A stretch of DNA of 64,000 nt from Sphingobium sp. Cam5-1 (GCF_015693305.1 NZ_CP065138.1:2108001-2172000), one strand, 5' to 3'. Positions 48,926 to 57,373 are shown, counted from the stretch's first letter. The notes: a model not told the origin generated them from the sequence alone. Made by a program: numbers and translations.

Positions 48926-49780
48926 ATGGCGCGGCGGAGCGTCGGCTGCCTGCCGCTGATGCTGGGCGTCATATTGACGATCGCCTGGATCGGTGAGGTG
49001 ACGCAACCGACCCCGCTGCGGGTCGAAAGCTTCGATCCCCGATCGCCCCGGCGCCCTATGCCGCAATGGAGCGATGAAGCCTTCGTGATCGAGGATCGAG
49101 CAGCCGCGCCGTCCGACAGCATGGGCACTGCCTTTGCCGTCGATCGGGACGGCGCCTGGCTGACCGCCGAACATGTCACCCATGACTGCTCGCGGATCGG
49201 GCTGGAGGACGGTGGCGTCGCCCGCGCCGTGTCCCGCATCGTGGAGAGCCGGGAAGCTGACGCCGCGCTGGTCCGCGACGGCCTGCCCAGCGATCACGCG
49301 CTACCACTATCGGATCGCGTGCCCGCGCCCGGATCGCTCGGTTTCCACATGGGCTTTCCTGCCGGGCACGCGGCGCTTGTCGTATCGGAACTGATCGGCG
49401 CGGCCAGCGCCCGACGCGGACGGACGGAGGAAACCCAGCCTGTACTCGCCTGGGCAGAAGTCGCGCGCCTACCCGAAAGCGACGACACCTTGTCCGGGAT
49501 CAGCGGCGGCCCCGTCTTTGCCGAAGATGGCCATGTCATCGGCGTCAACAGCGCGGCGACCGACCGGCGCGGCCGTATTCTGACCACCGCGCCCGACGCC
49601 ATGATCCGGCTGGTGCACGCCAGCCGCGCCGTCAATGACCAGCCGGTCGCCTACCCCTTCGCCGGGCTGGCCGATGCCGAGACGCGCTTTGCCTCCTGGC
49701 TGGAACAGGGGGTGATCCGGCGCATCTTCTGCGACGTGGACGACGCGCCCCGGTTGACGGCGGCGCGGCCAAAAGGCTAG
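48926..49780 (+). CDS. Trypsin-like serine protease, membrane-anchored or secreted
   Basis: A 284-residue protein with an N-terminal hydrophobic segment (SVGCLPLMLGVILTIAWIGEV). The triad is His in LTAEHVTHDC, Asp in ESREADAALVRD and Ser in LSGISGGPVF (GISGGP, as in S1 family), so it looks active. No PDZ domain, unlike DegP. The C-terminal ~80 residues are extra. A cysteine near the catalytic His (HDC) and one late (IFCDVDD) could pair. It follows DUF350 directly and precedes DUF3297. Confidence 0.84.
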   Translation: MARRSVGCLPLMLGVILTIAWIGEVTQPTPLRVESFDPRSPRRPMPQWSDEAFVIEDRAAAPSDSMGTAFAVDRDGAWLTAEHVTHDCSRIGLEDGGVARAVSRIVESREADAALVRDGLPSDHALPLSDRVPAPGSLGFHMGFPAGHAALVVSELIGAASARRGRTEETQPVLAWAEVARLPESDDTLSGISGGPVFAEDGHVIGVNSAATDRRGRILTTAPDAMIRLVHASRAVNDQPVAYPFAGLADAETRFASWLEQGVIRRIFCDVDDAPRLTAARPKG

Positions 49781-49810
49781 GCGGCGCGAAACGAAGGATC
49801 TGAAACAGCC

Positions 49811-50086
49811 ATGAGCGACACGCCTCCCGACCGCCTCTCCACCAACCCGCGCAGCCCCCATTTCGACATGGACGTGCTGCAACGGGGCATCGGCATCCGC
49901 TTCAAGGATCGCGTCCGCAACGATGTCGAGGAATATTGCATTTCGGAAGGCTGGATCCGCGTCGCCGCCGGCAAGACCAAGGACCGCCACGGCCAGCCGC
50001 TGACGATCAAGCTCTCCGGCCCGGTAGAGGCATGGTTCGAGCGTGGAGCCGATGGCGAAGAGGAACAGCCCGCCGACGCGGAATAA
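49811..50086 (+). CDS. DUF3297 family protein
   Basis: A 91-residue soluble protein recognisable as DUF3297: DRLSTNPRSPHFDMDVLQRGIGIRFKDRVRNDVEEYCISEGWIRVAAGKTKDRHGQPLTIKLSGPVEAWFE. This family is a glutathione peroxidase-unrelated small protein of unknown function common in proteobacteria. The ATG follows a GAAGGA-containing leader, and an acidic tail (DGEEEQPADAE) ends it. The palindromic repeat copy 5 follows. Confidence 0.87.
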   Translation: MSDTPPDRLSTNPRSPHFDMDVLQRGIGIRFKDRVRNDVEEYCISEGWIRVAAGKTKDRHGQPLTIKLSGPVEAWFERGADGEEEQPADAE

Positions 50087-50103
50087 GCCAAGTCACCTCA
50101 CCC

Positions 50104-50180
50104 CCGTTCGGGCTGAGCTTGTCGAAGTCCTCCTCTTCCTAAAAAGAAGGAAAGCCCTTCGACAAGCTCAGGGCGAACGG
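50104..50180. repeat. Sphingomonad palindromic intergenic repeat, copy 5
   Basis: The best-preserved arms: CCGTTCGGGCTGAGCTTGTC and GACAAGCTCAGGGCGAACGG, with the loop TCCTCTTCCTAAAAAGAAGG. The outer segment follows at 50190-50212 (GGAGCCGATTTAAAGCACGAAGC), the exact reverse complement of the one left of copy 1 in most positions. Lies between DUF3297 and the convergent CHAP gene. Confidence 0.9.
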
Positions 50181-50215
50181 TATTAGTAGGTGGAGCCGAT
50201 TTAAAGCACGAAGCT

Positions 50216-50941
50216 TTAGCGCAGCCGCGCATCCCGCTTCACATCGGCGATGATGTCGCGCAGCGATCGTCCCGAAGGCGCGGCATCCGCAAACTGCATC
50301 GCCCGCATATCCATCTCCAGCTTCGGCTCATGCACGGCCTTGCGCAATGACCGGCCAAGGCTCGCAAGGCGCAGAGACGGCTCCTCTCCGTCAGCCTTGA
50401 TCACCGCCTTTGTCGGCTTCCAATCCTCCGCATCCGTCTTCGCCAGCCGCACGCTCGTACCCAGCGCGGGATCGGGCTCAAACGCATGCAACTGCGGCTT
50501 GTCCGGATAGATGAAGCCAAAGGTCGGATTGGCCCGCGCGCCCATCTGCCCGGTCGGGCTGTGCCACACACGCACCTGGCTCCAGTCTCCCGCGTCGGAG
50601 ACATCCAGCGCCAGCACATCTTCCTCGATCGCGCCGGGCACCGACCAGTTGGCATGGCGAATCAGCACGCGCCGGTCGTCCAGCACCTTGCTGACCACCG
50701 CGACATGGCCAAGGGTCATCGGCCCATAGGGACGGAAGGTCATGACGGCGCCGCGCCGGGGCACATGCCCACGCGCATAGCGGTCCTGCGCCTGATCCCA
50801 CCAGGTCAACGCATCGCCCCGGATATTCACGCCGGACACGATCCGCGCATAGGGCACGCATTGCAAAGCGGTTGCGCCGAATACCGGCGTGGCGACCAGC
50901 GCCGCCAGCAGCCAAGCCGCCCCGCGAACATATCGAAACAT
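50216..50941 (-). CDS. Secreted CHAP domain protein, putative peptidoglycan hydrolase (long paralogue)
   Basis: A 241-residue exported protein: signal peptide MFRYVRGAAWLLAALVATPVFG, then a CHAP (NlpC/P60-like amidase) domain with catalytic Cys in LQCVPYARIVSG and His in LGHVAVVSKVL. The following W-rich section SVPGAIEEDVLALDVSDAGDW and GFIYPDKPQ matches the second CHAP gene. The last ~80 residues form an extra charged tail (KADGEEPSLRLASLGRSLRKAV). It may cut peptidoglycan peptides or amides in the periplasm. Confidence 0.88.
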   Translation of the reverse strand: MFRYVRGAAWLLAALVATPVFGATALQCVPYARIVSGVNIRGDALTWWDQAQDRYARGHVPRRGAVMTFRPYGPMTLGHVAVVSKVLDDRRVLIRHANWSVPGAIEEDVLALDVSDAGDWSQVRVWHSPTGQMGARANPTFGFIYPDKPQLHAFEPDPALGTSVRLAKTDAEDWKPTKAVIKADGEEPSLRLASLGRSLRKAVHEPKLEMDMRAMQFADAAPSGRSLRDIIADVKRDARLR

Positions 50942-51021
50942 CTTTTTGCGACCTCAAACCACTGAGAATCGCCCCACCGCCGTTAAGACTATACGGCGGC
51001 TCTTATGAACTGGTTAAACTG

Positions 51022-51555
51022 TCAGAAAGCAGCGCCAGCGGCGGCAGCGGCCGGGTTCACGCGATCGGCCATGGCGATCTGGACCGGCGCGGCCTCACCG
51101 GCATGACCGGGATAGATGAAGCCCTTGGCGGCGTTCGAACGCAGGCCAAGGCCGCCAATCGGGCCATACCATACGCGCACGTCGGTCCAGTCATTGTTGG
51201 GCGACACGTCGATGGCGCGCACATTGCGCTCGATACCGCCGCGATAGGACCAGTTGGCATGGGTCAGCAGCACTTCGCGATCGCTGACTACCTTGCTGAC
51301 CATGGCGACATGGCCGACGGGCATGGAACGGCTGGCGGCAAATGCCAACACAGCGCCTTCGCGCGGCTCATGGCCACGGTCGTAGCGGCCCTCGGCCTGA
51401 CCCCACCAGGTGTTGGCGTTACCATAAAGTGCGATGCCGGAAATCTGGCGCGCATAGGGTGCGCACTGCAGAACGCCAGCGGCGGCAGGGGTCACGATCA
51501 GGGCGCCGAGCGCAAGCATGGCAGTCGCGATAAATGCGCGAAAAGCACCGATCAT
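51022..51555 (-). CDS. Secreted CHAP domain protein, putative peptidoglycan hydrolase (short paralogue)
   Basis: A 177-residue protein with signal peptide MIGAFRAFIATAMLALGALIVTPAAA and a CHAP domain: Cys in LQCAPYARQISG and His in PVGHVAMVSKVV. It aligns over the whole CHAP section with the protein at 50216 (HANWSYRGGIERNVRAIDVSPNNDW; GFIYPGHAGE) but lacks the long tail. The ATG at 51555 is chosen for the signal peptide. Two tandem copies imply duplication. Confidence 0.88.
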   Translation of the reverse strand: MIGAFRAFIATAMLALGALIVTPAAAGVLQCAPYARQISGIALYGNANTWWGQAEGRYDRGHEPREGAVLAFAASRSMPVGHVAMVSKVVSDREVLLTHANWSYRGGIERNVRAIDVSPNNDWTDVRVWYGPIGGLGLRSNAAKGFIYPGHAGEAAPVQIAMADRVNPAAAAAGAAF

Positions 51556-51663
51556 GTATGAAACGACCCCCGACTTGTTGTGCGTTATCAATCCCGTGGC
51601 GTCTTTAGCGCAGAGCCACGATGAGTTGAGAAGCGCCAAGCGGTGAATTGTTGCGGAGGCGGG

Positions 51664-52734
51664 TTAACCTGCGGAACGAAAAAGCTGGCCCGCCGTTACC
51701 GTTAACCTTGTTGCTACGCCCAACTCGTTGAAAAGACTATCTTCCGTTCCCGTCATCCACACTTGCCCGCCGGTTTCCCTTAACCGGCCGAACAGCGCAG
51801 CTCGCCGCGACGGGTCGAGATGAGCCGCCACTTCATCGAGCAGCAAGACCGGCGGCTGGCCGCGATGAGCCGCGACCAGCGCGGCATGGGCAAGCAGGAT
51901 CGACAACAGCAGCGCCTTCTGTTCGCCCGTGGAGCAAAGCGCCGCCGCCTGCCCCTTTGCCGCATGGGTGACGGAAAGGTCCTGCCGGTGCGGCCCTGAC
52001 AAAGTCCGCCCCGCCGCAGCATCCCGCCGCCGCTCCCGCGCCAGCCGCTGCGCAAGCGGCCCCTCGCCCTCCTCCTCCCCGTCGATCGCGAGCAGCGGAC
52101 GGGCAAAGGGCTCATCGGGCTGTCCAATAAGTTCCACGCCCAGCCGCGTAACGAGATCAGCACGCGCGTCGGACAATAGCGCGCCATGCTCCTCCATCTG
52201 CGCCTCCAGTGCCGACAGCCATGACGGGTCAGCGCGCGGCAGGTCAGACAGCAGCCGGTTGCGCGCCCGCATCGCCGCCTCATAGCGGGCGCTATGCACC
52301 GCATGTCCCGGATGCAGCGCCAGCGTCAGCCGGTCCAGAAACCGCCGCCGCCCGCCGGGGCTGTCCATGAACAGCCGGTCCATCGCCGGGGTCAGCCACA
52401 CGATCGCCAGATGATCCGCCAGCGCGTTGGCCGAGGACGCGACGCCGCCGATCCGCACCTGCCGCCGATCGGGCGCCTGAGCCGAGGTGCCGGTCCCCAG
52501 CACCACCCCGTCCACTTCCGCCGCGATGCCGAAGCTGCCCGGCCCACCCTGCCGCGCCATGTCGCGCAGCGCAGCGCCGCGCAGCCCGCGTCCGGGCGCC
52601 AGCATCGACACCGCTTCCAATATGTTGGTCTTCCCCGCGCCATTCTCGCCGGTCAGCACAATGAAGGCGTGATCGGGAAGGATCAGCGCATCCGCATGGT
52701 TGCGGAAATCGCTCAAGGTCAGGCGGCCGATCAT
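51664..52734 (-). CDS. recF: DNA replication and repair protein RecF
   Basis: A 356-residue SMC-like ATPase that with RecO and RecR loads RecA at gaps. Walker A is GENGAGKTN near residues 29-37, the ABC signature region [17 protein letters not shown] and Walker [14 protein letters not shown] are at the C-terminal half. [18 protein letters not shown] is the family start. It is isolated from dnaA/dnaN/gyrB here, as often in alphaproteobacteria. Length is normal. Confidence 0.94.
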   Translation of the reverse strand: MIGRLTLSDFRNHADALILPDHAFIVLTGENGAGKTNILEAVSMLAPGRGLRGAALRDMARQGGPGSFGIAAEVDGVVLGTGTSAQAPDRRQVRIGGVASSANALADHLAIVWLTPAMDRLFMDSPGGRRRFLDRLTLALHPGHAVHSARYEAAMRARNRLLSDLPRADPSWLSALEAQMEEHGALLSDARADLVTRLGVELIGQPDEPFARPLLAIDGEEEGEGPLAQRLARERRRDAAAGRTLSGPHRQDLSVTHAAKGQAAALCSTGEQKALLLSILLAHAALVAAHRGQPPVLLLDEVAAHLDPSRRAALFGRLRETGGQVWMTGTEDSLFNELGVATRLTVTAGQLFRSAG

Positions 52735-52774
52735 CGCCCCGCTCTAACGATGCAGAAGGAAAACGGAAAGCGCT

Positions 52775-53299
52775 TCAGCAGCGCTTGCGCGTCACCGCCG
52801 TCCCGTCATTGATGATGGTGAGTTCGCGGCCATTGGCCGACGGGCGCAGTTCCAGCTTCTTGGTCCAGCTATCGCCCTCTCCGGTAAAGGCGGCATCGAC
52901 CTTCACCTTGCCGCCGGTTCCCGTCGCAACCCCCGTCACCGTCCCGACGCTTTCATGGAAGATCAGGCTGTCCGGCGTGACCTTCAATTCCAGTTCAGCC
53001 GATCGATCGCCGCAACGGTCGTTAAGGCCCGTCCAGTTACCCTGCAACACCGCAGGAATTGCGCCAGCACGCGACGCAGTTCCCGTCCTGTCAGCAGCGG
53101 CGGAAACAGATGCGTTGTCGGCGGCTTCGGGCGGCGTCTCATTGCCCGCCGCCAGCGTCTCATCCTGCGCCGGTGTCTCGTTGCTGACATCATAGGTCGC
53201 CTGCTCATCGACAATGTTGGTCGACATCCGGGGCTTTTCCCCGCCCTTGTCGTCACAGGAGGCGAGCAACAGCAACGGCATGGCGAAAAGCAGGCGCAT
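52775..53299 (-). CDS. Putative lipoprotein of unknown function
   Basis: A 174-residue exported protein with a type II signal: MRLLFAMPLLLLASC, lipobox LASC at residues 12-15, followed by a charged DDKGGEKPRM. A Ala/Glu/Asn-rich linker (PAQDETLAAGNETPPEAADNAS) precedes a compact C-terminal domain (WTGLNDRCGDRSAELELKVTPDSLIFHESVG...VTRKRC) with two cysteines that may form a disulfide. ATG at 53299 is chosen for the lipobox; the SD is weak. I do not know the domain. Confidence 0.75.
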   Translation of the reverse strand: MRLLFAMPLLLLASCDDKGGEKPRMSTNIVDEQATYDVSNETPAQDETLAAGNETPPEAADNASVSAAADRTGTASRAGAIPAVLQGNWTGLNDRCGDRSAELELKVTPDSLIFHESVGTVTGVATGTGGKVKVDAAFTGEGDSWTKKLELRPSANGRELTIINDGTAVTRKRC

Positions 53300-53400
53300 C
53301 CGTAATGAACCGGCGGGGCGGTGAAGGGTTCCAGCTACAGGCTTGCCAGCGGCACGGCTTGGGGCCATCACCCTTGCTCTGCCGCAAAGGATGGAGACGG

Positions 53401-53940
53401 ATGATGATGAAGCGCGCGATGATCGCAATGGCCCTTGCCGCCACCATATTGGGATCGACCGGCGCAAACGCGGCGCTGTCTGCCGGTGCGAAGGCGCCCG
53501 ATTTCACGACGCGCGGCGCGCGGGCGGGCAAGACCTTCACCCTCACCCTGTCCCACCAGTTGAAGCATGGGCCGGTCGTCCTCTATTTCTTCCCCAAGGC
53601 TTTTACCCCCGGCTGTTCCGCCGAGGCACGCGAGTTCGCGGCGCATATCGATGATTTCAGGAAAGCGGGCGCCACGGTGATCGGCATGTCGGCCGATCCG
53701 GTGGACGACCTTGTCGCCTTTTCGACCAAGGAGTGCGCGGGCAAGTTCGCGGTCGCCTCGGCCGGGCCAGACATCATCAAGGGCTATGATGTCGCGCTCA
53801 AGATGGCACCGGGCATAACCGACCGCACCTCTTACGTCATCGCGCCCAATGGCCGGATCGTCTTCGTCCATAGCGAGATGAATTATACCGGCCATGTAAA
53901 GAGCACCCTCGCCGCCGTGCAAGCGATGAAGGCGAAATAG
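53401..53940 (+). CDS. Secreted peroxiredoxin, Bcp/PrxQ type
   Basis: A 179-residue thioredoxin-fold peroxidase with a signal peptide (MMMKRAMIAMALAATILGSTGANA). The peroxidatic Cys is in FPKAFTPGCSAEAREFA (the T-x-x-C motif), and a candidate resolving Cys is in FSTKECAGKF about 45 residues on. GGAG precedes the ATG. Most Bcp-type peroxiredoxins are cytoplasmic; here the N-terminal signal predicts a periplasmic peroxidase. Divergent from the lipoprotein gene. Confidence 0.87.
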   Translation: MMMKRAMIAMALAATILGSTGANAALSAGAKAPDFTTRGARAGKTFTLTLSHQLKHGPVVLYFFPKAFTPGCSAEAREFAAHIDDFRKAGATVIGMSADPVDDLVAFSTKECAGKFAVASAGPDIIKGYDVALKMAPGITDRTSYVIAPNGRIVFVHSEMNYTGHVKSTLAAVQAMKAK

Positions 53941-53967
53941 GGAACCCCTCCTCCGTCTCTCCCACCT

Positions 53968-54036
53968 CCGTTCGCTTCGAGCGAAGTCGAGAAGCGCTGG
54001 CGCATCCGATGTCTCGACTTCGCTCGACACGAACGG
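53968..54036. repeat. Second type of palindromic intergenic repeat
   Basis: CGTTCG...CGAGCGAAGTCGAGA on the left and TCTCGACTTCGCTCG...CGAACGG on the right pair around a GCGCTGGCGCATCCGATG loop. The outer CCGTTCG/CGAACGG matches the other repeat family, the inner arms do not, so it seems a related but distinct element. Between the peroxiredoxin and dienelactone hydrolase genes. Confidence 0.75.
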
Positions 54037-54039
54037 CAA

Positions 54040-54960
54040 TCACCCTTTTCTCTCGCCCTTCACATAGCGCCCAAACCACGCCAGCGTAGCCGCCCAGGCC
54101 TCCTTAGCCGCCGCCTCATGATAGCTCGGCCGATAATCCGCCATGAAGCCGTGATCAGCCTCCGGATAGACCGTAATCGCATCCGGCGGCGACTTTCCCG
54201 CCTTCTTAAGCGCTGCCCGCATCGTGTCGACATCAGCGACGGGGATGCCCTTGTCCAAACCGCCATATTGCCCAAGCACCGGCGCCTTCAGTGCAGCCGC
54301 CCGCTCCACCACGCTCACCGGCTGCAACGCTGTCTTCTCGCTGACCAGCCGCCCATAGAATGCGACGCCCGCATCCAGTTGCGCACTGTGCGCGGCGTAA
54401 AGCCACACGATCCGCCCGCCCCAGCAGAAACCCGTAATGCCCCGCCGGGTAGCGTCGCCGCCATGCTTGCCCGCCCAGTCATAGGCCGCATCGATGTCGG
54501 ACAACACCTGCGCATCGGGCGCCTTCGACACGATACTGCTGATCAGCTGCTGGATATCCGCAATCTTGGTGGCATCGCCATGCCGCGCGAACAGATCGGG
54601 CGCGATCGCATAATAGCCTTCCCGCGCAAAGCGGCGGCACATGTCGCGGACCCATTCATGGACGCCGAAAACCTCGTGCACCACGACGATGACCGGCGCG
54701 TTCTTCGCCTTCTCCGGCCGCGCCACATAGGCGGGCATGGCAAAGCCATCACTCACCGCGATCGATACCGTCTCCTGGACTAGCCCCTCGCCCGAAGTCT
54801 GCACGGCGCTGCTCGACACCGGGCGGCATGCGGCGGCGAAACCAGCCGCGAAGGCGCCGGTCATCAGCAGCTTGCGCCGGTCGAGCCCTGTGCTGTCGAT
54901 CCAGCTGCGGTCTTCGGGCAGGCGATCCATGGGGCCGGGTTCTGGATTCTCACAGCTCAT
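54040..54960 (-). CDS. Dienelactone hydrolase family protein with Tat signal
   Basis: A 306-residue alpha/beta hydrolase. Near the N-terminus LDRRKLLMTGAFAAGFAAAC is a twin-arginine signal with a possible lipid-modified Cys. The catalytic Cys is in GITGFCWGGRIVWLYAAHS, Asp in the VLGQYGGLDKGIPV area and His in ADHGFMADYRPSYH, matching dienelactone hydrolases. Substrate unknown: no chlorocatechol pathway is in the window. It converges on the repeat at 53968. Confidence 0.88.
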   Translation of the reverse strand: MSCENPEPGPMDRLPEDRSWIDSTGLDRRKLLMTGAFAAGFAAACRPVSSSAVQTSGEGLVQETVSIAVSDGFAMPAYVARPEKAKNAPVIVVVHEVFGVHEWVRDMCRRFAREGYYAIAPDLFARHGDATKIADIQQLISSIVSKAPDAQVLSDIDAAYDWAGKHGGDATRRGITGFCWGGRIVWLYAAHSAQLDAGVAFYGRLVSEKTALQPVSVVERAAALKAPVLGQYGGLDKGIPVADVDTMRAALKKAGKSPPDAITVYPEADHGFMADYRPSYHEAAAKEAWAATLAWFGRYVKGERKG

Positions 54961-55023
54961 CGCGCTTCCTCTCCATAGCCCCCCGGCGCCCAGATTATCG
55001 GCCCGTTCGCTCAGCGCAAGCGG

Positions 55024-55410
55024 TCAGGCCAGGAAATCGCCGCTCGCGATTCGCTCCAGCCCCGCGACATCGCGCGCATAGACATAAGTCCATGCATCAA
55101 CCGACCCCGTCGCGCTTCGGACCTTAATCTGCTCCCGCGCAAATTCATGAGGCGCAGGAAAATGCGCCGCGCACTCCTCATGCTCGTCAAGAATGGCAAG
55201 GATGCCGCCAAGATCAGGCAGTCGGTACAGCTCACCCGTGACAATTCCGTCATCACCGGGAACGAAGCCGGGATAATAATCGATCCGGTAAAGCGCGCCG
55301 CTCGCAATGGCAGCACCCGCAAATTCCGCCACCGATGCCAGCCAGCGAGCCATCTCCCCTGAAAATCCGGGCCGGAGAGACCCGTAGACGAATAGCAAAG
55401 GATGGCTCAT
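55024..55410 (-). CDS. Gamma-glutamylcyclotransferase family protein
   Basis: A 128-residue GGCT-fold protein: LLFVYGSLRPG is the substrate-binding loop and ILDEHEECAAHF carries the catalytic Glu. Family members release 5-oxoproline from gamma-glutamyl dipeptides, or act as AIG2-like proteins of unclear role. No other glutathione genes are next to it. It is followed by dienelactone hydrolase on the same strand 64 bp away. Confidence 0.82.
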   Translation of the reverse strand: MSHPLLFVYGSLRPGFSGEMARWLASVAEFAGAAIASGALYRIDYYPGFVPGDDGIVTGELYRLPDLGGILAILDEHEECAAHFPAPHEFAREQIKVRSATGSVDAWTYVYARDVAGLERIASGDFLA

Positions 55411-55430
55411 TGCATATAATCGCTAGCGAT

Positions 55431-55467
55431 AAAAAAGCCGCCCTGACAATAGCCGGGCGGCCTTTTT
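55431..55467 (-). terminator. Rho-independent terminator of the 27-residue protein gene
   Basis: Minus-strand reading: GGCCGCCC, loop, GGGCGGC and then TTTTTT. The plus-strand version (AAAAAAGCCGCCC 55431-55443, GGGCGGCCTTTTT 55455-55467) also has a T-tract, so it can work in both directions. It lies 43 bases after the stop of the small gene at 55511. Confidence 0.88.
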
Positions 55468-55510
55468 GAAATTCCCCGAAGACGAGGAATGAAGGGGAGC
55501 GATTAATCGC

Positions 55511-55594
55511 TCAGGCGAAAAGCACCGAGTAGAAGGTCAGCATCTGCGCACCGACCGCAACCATCAACGCAACGCCCTGCATAGTGTGCCGCAT
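55511..55594 (-). CDS. 27-residue putative membrane protein
   Basis: A short ORF with AGGAA 7 bases before an ATG and its own strong terminator downstream. The protein is MRHTMQGVALMVAVGAQM followed by LTFYSVLFA: a single hydrophobic helix of about 20 residues with a short basic N-terminus, consistent with a small membrane protein. No similar named family comes to mind. The tight SD-ORF-terminator arrangement, in an otherwise gene-free 300-bp gap, argues that it is real. Function unknown. Confidence 0.65.
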   Translation of the reverse strand: MRHTMQGVALMVAVGAQMLTFYSVLFA

Positions 55595-55715
55595 GTTTCG
55601 TTTCCTGCAATTTTGTTTTGCGCCCTGTTTGGACAAGAGCGCATATGATGGATCACGCCCTTTGCCTCAATCGCAAAGGGCGCGTTCGCAGTTGCAGCAA
55701 ACGCAACAGTCGTTG

Positions 55716-56459
55716 TTACTTCAAAGCAACAATCATCCGTTGGGCGGCGGCAGGCGCCCGGATTTTCGCGCCGCTGATGAAGAAAACGAAGACATCTCCA
55801 TCATCCGCCATGCTTTTCGCTCTTTTTTTCCAGCCGTCGATTTCCTTAAGCGGATAGCCGGTCGCTTCCTCCTCCCGCGTGCGCATCAGGCGAAGGTAGG
55901 AAAAGCCCACATCATGGCCGACAATGGCGGGATATTCATCATGATCGGCCAGCACCACCGCCGCGCCCGCATCGCGCGCCAGTTGCAGGAAAGCAGGATC
56001 ATCGAAACTTTCGTGCCGCACCTCCAGCGCATGGCGCAGACGGACGCCATCGACGCTGTCGGGCAGCAGCTTCAGGAAAGCACCGAAATCTTGCGGCTCG
56101 AATTTCTTGGTCGGCATGAACTGCCACAGGATCGGACCCAACCGGTCGCCGAGTTCCGCGATCCCCTGCCCCACGAACTTGGCAATCGACTCGCCAGCCT
56201 CCGCCAGCACGCGGCGATTGGTACAGTATCGCGACGCCTTCACCGCGAACTGAAATCCGTCCGGCACCGCCTTGGCCCAATTCGCGAAAGTCGCGGGCTT
56301 TTGCGTGCTGTAATAGGTGGCGTTGATCTCCGTCGCGGTCAGATGCTGGCCGACATAGGCCAGTTCATCCTTCTGCCGCAGCCCTTCGGGATAGAAGGTG
56401 CCGCGCCATGGCTCGAACGTCCATCCGCCAATACCTACCCTGATGCGTCCCGCCGCCAT
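55716..56459 (-). CDS. DUF72 family protein
   Basis: A 247-residue TIM-barrel protein of the DUF72 (YecE) family: IRVGIGGWTFEPWRGTFYPEGL at the N-terminus, YVGQHLTATEINATYYSTQKPATFANWA, then FAVKASRYCTNR and ALEVRHESFDDPAFL, and the VVLADHDEYPAI and SYLRLMRTREE blocks. The family may bind an iron-like metal or act on sugars; function not established. GGAGAG precedes the ATG at 56459. The next gene on the same strand is a cyclophilin. Confidence 0.9.
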   Translation of the reverse strand: MAAGRIRVGIGGWTFEPWRGTFYPEGLRQKDELAYVGQHLTATEINATYYSTQKPATFANWAKAVPDGFQFAVKASRYCTNRRVLAEAGESIAKFVGQGIAELGDRLGPILWQFMPTKKFEPQDFGAFLKLLPDSVDGVRLRHALEVRHESFDDPAFLQLARDAGAAVVLADHDEYPAIVGHDVGFSYLRLMRTREEEATGYPLKEIDGWKKRAKSMADDGDVFVFFISGAKIRAPAAAQRMIVALK

Positions 56460-56518
56460 GGCACTCTCCTTTCAACGCTCATCCTGACGGCTGAACGCTG
56501 CCCGGAACAGAGAAAATG

Positions 56519-57205
56519 TCAGGAAGCTGTCTTGCGCCGCAAGCCGATCAGCCATGGCTTCACTCCACGCGTTGGCCGCGCCGTTCCATCCAGCCTCTTG
56601 GCGCGAATGATCGTCACCGGTTTCACGATCATCTGCCCCCGCATCGGCCCCGACCCACAACAGGTCGGCATGGCCAGGATGCGGCGCACGACATCCATGC
56701 CAGCGACCACATGGCCAAAAGCGGCATAGCCGATATAATCCCCCCGCGCGTCCATATTGGGCGTCGCCCCCGCCGTGATGAAGAAATTGCCCATCGCCGA
56801 ATTGGGCCGATTAGGCCGCGCCATCGACAGGGTCGCATCAAGATGCCGGATGCCGGTCTTGCTGGTCGGCTCATGCGGGATCGGCGGCAGGGACCGGCGC
56901 GCATCGGTATCGATCCCGCCCTGAATCAGCCCCAGCCTTGCATCGCTCTTACGCCGCGCCGCCCGGTAGAATGTGACACCATCGAATCGGCCATCATCGA
57001 CATAGGCAAGGAAATTGGCCGAAGTGCGCGGCGCCCGCTTGTTGTCGACCGCGACAACGATCGTGCCAACCGACGTCTCGATCGCGACGCGCGCATAGCC
57101 GCGCGTCGGCCGATTGCCCGGCACGCCCCACGCCGCCACCGGAAATACCATCAACAACAGGGCAAGCAAGCGCAACAGGGCAGCAGAAATCGGCGGTCTA
57201 ACCAA
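56519..57205 (-). CDS. Secreted peptidyl-prolyl cis-trans isomerase, cyclophilin type
   Basis: A 228-residue cyclophilin with an N-terminal signal (PPISAALLRLLALLLMVFPVAAWG). VETSVGTIVVAVDNKRAPRTSANFLAYVDDGRFDGVTFYRA is the family start, LSMARPNRPNSAMGNFFITAG the catalytic section (with Phe and the Gln position), and YAAFGHVVAGMDVVRRILA the end. The start is TTG, with GGAG upstream; no ATG lies before the signal peptide. Likely aids folding of periplasmic proteins. Confidence 0.88.
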   Translation of the reverse strand: MVRPPISAALLRLLALLLMVFPVAAWGVPGNRPTRGYARVAIETSVGTIVVAVDNKRAPRTSANFLAYVDDGRFDGVTFYRAARRKSDARLGLIQGGIDTDARRSLPPIPHEPTSKTGIRHLDATLSMARPNRPNSAMGNFFITAGATPNMDARGDYIGYAAFGHVVAGMDVVRRILAMPTCCGSGPMRGQMIVKPVTIIRAKRLDGTARPTRGVKPWLIGLRRKTAS

Positions 57206-57373
57206 GGATCTATCGTCTCCATATTAGGGCAATCATCGCGCTACAGAACGAAAGCTGCGCCCGCCAGTGGCCAACGGGATGTCTCCCGCCCGCGATCAGT
57301 CAAGCTTATGCTGTCTGTCGAAAAAGGAGGTGACCCGGAATAAAAGCGCGACGACGCGCGTAAGCGTCGCATC

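Noticed and set aside
57320..57335. Perfect Shine-Dalgarno AAGGAGGTGA with no start codon at the right distance
   Set aside because: It lies 40 bases before the glycosyltransferase ATG and no ATG/GTG/TTG follows within 5-12 bases in a frame of useful length, so no gene is proposed.
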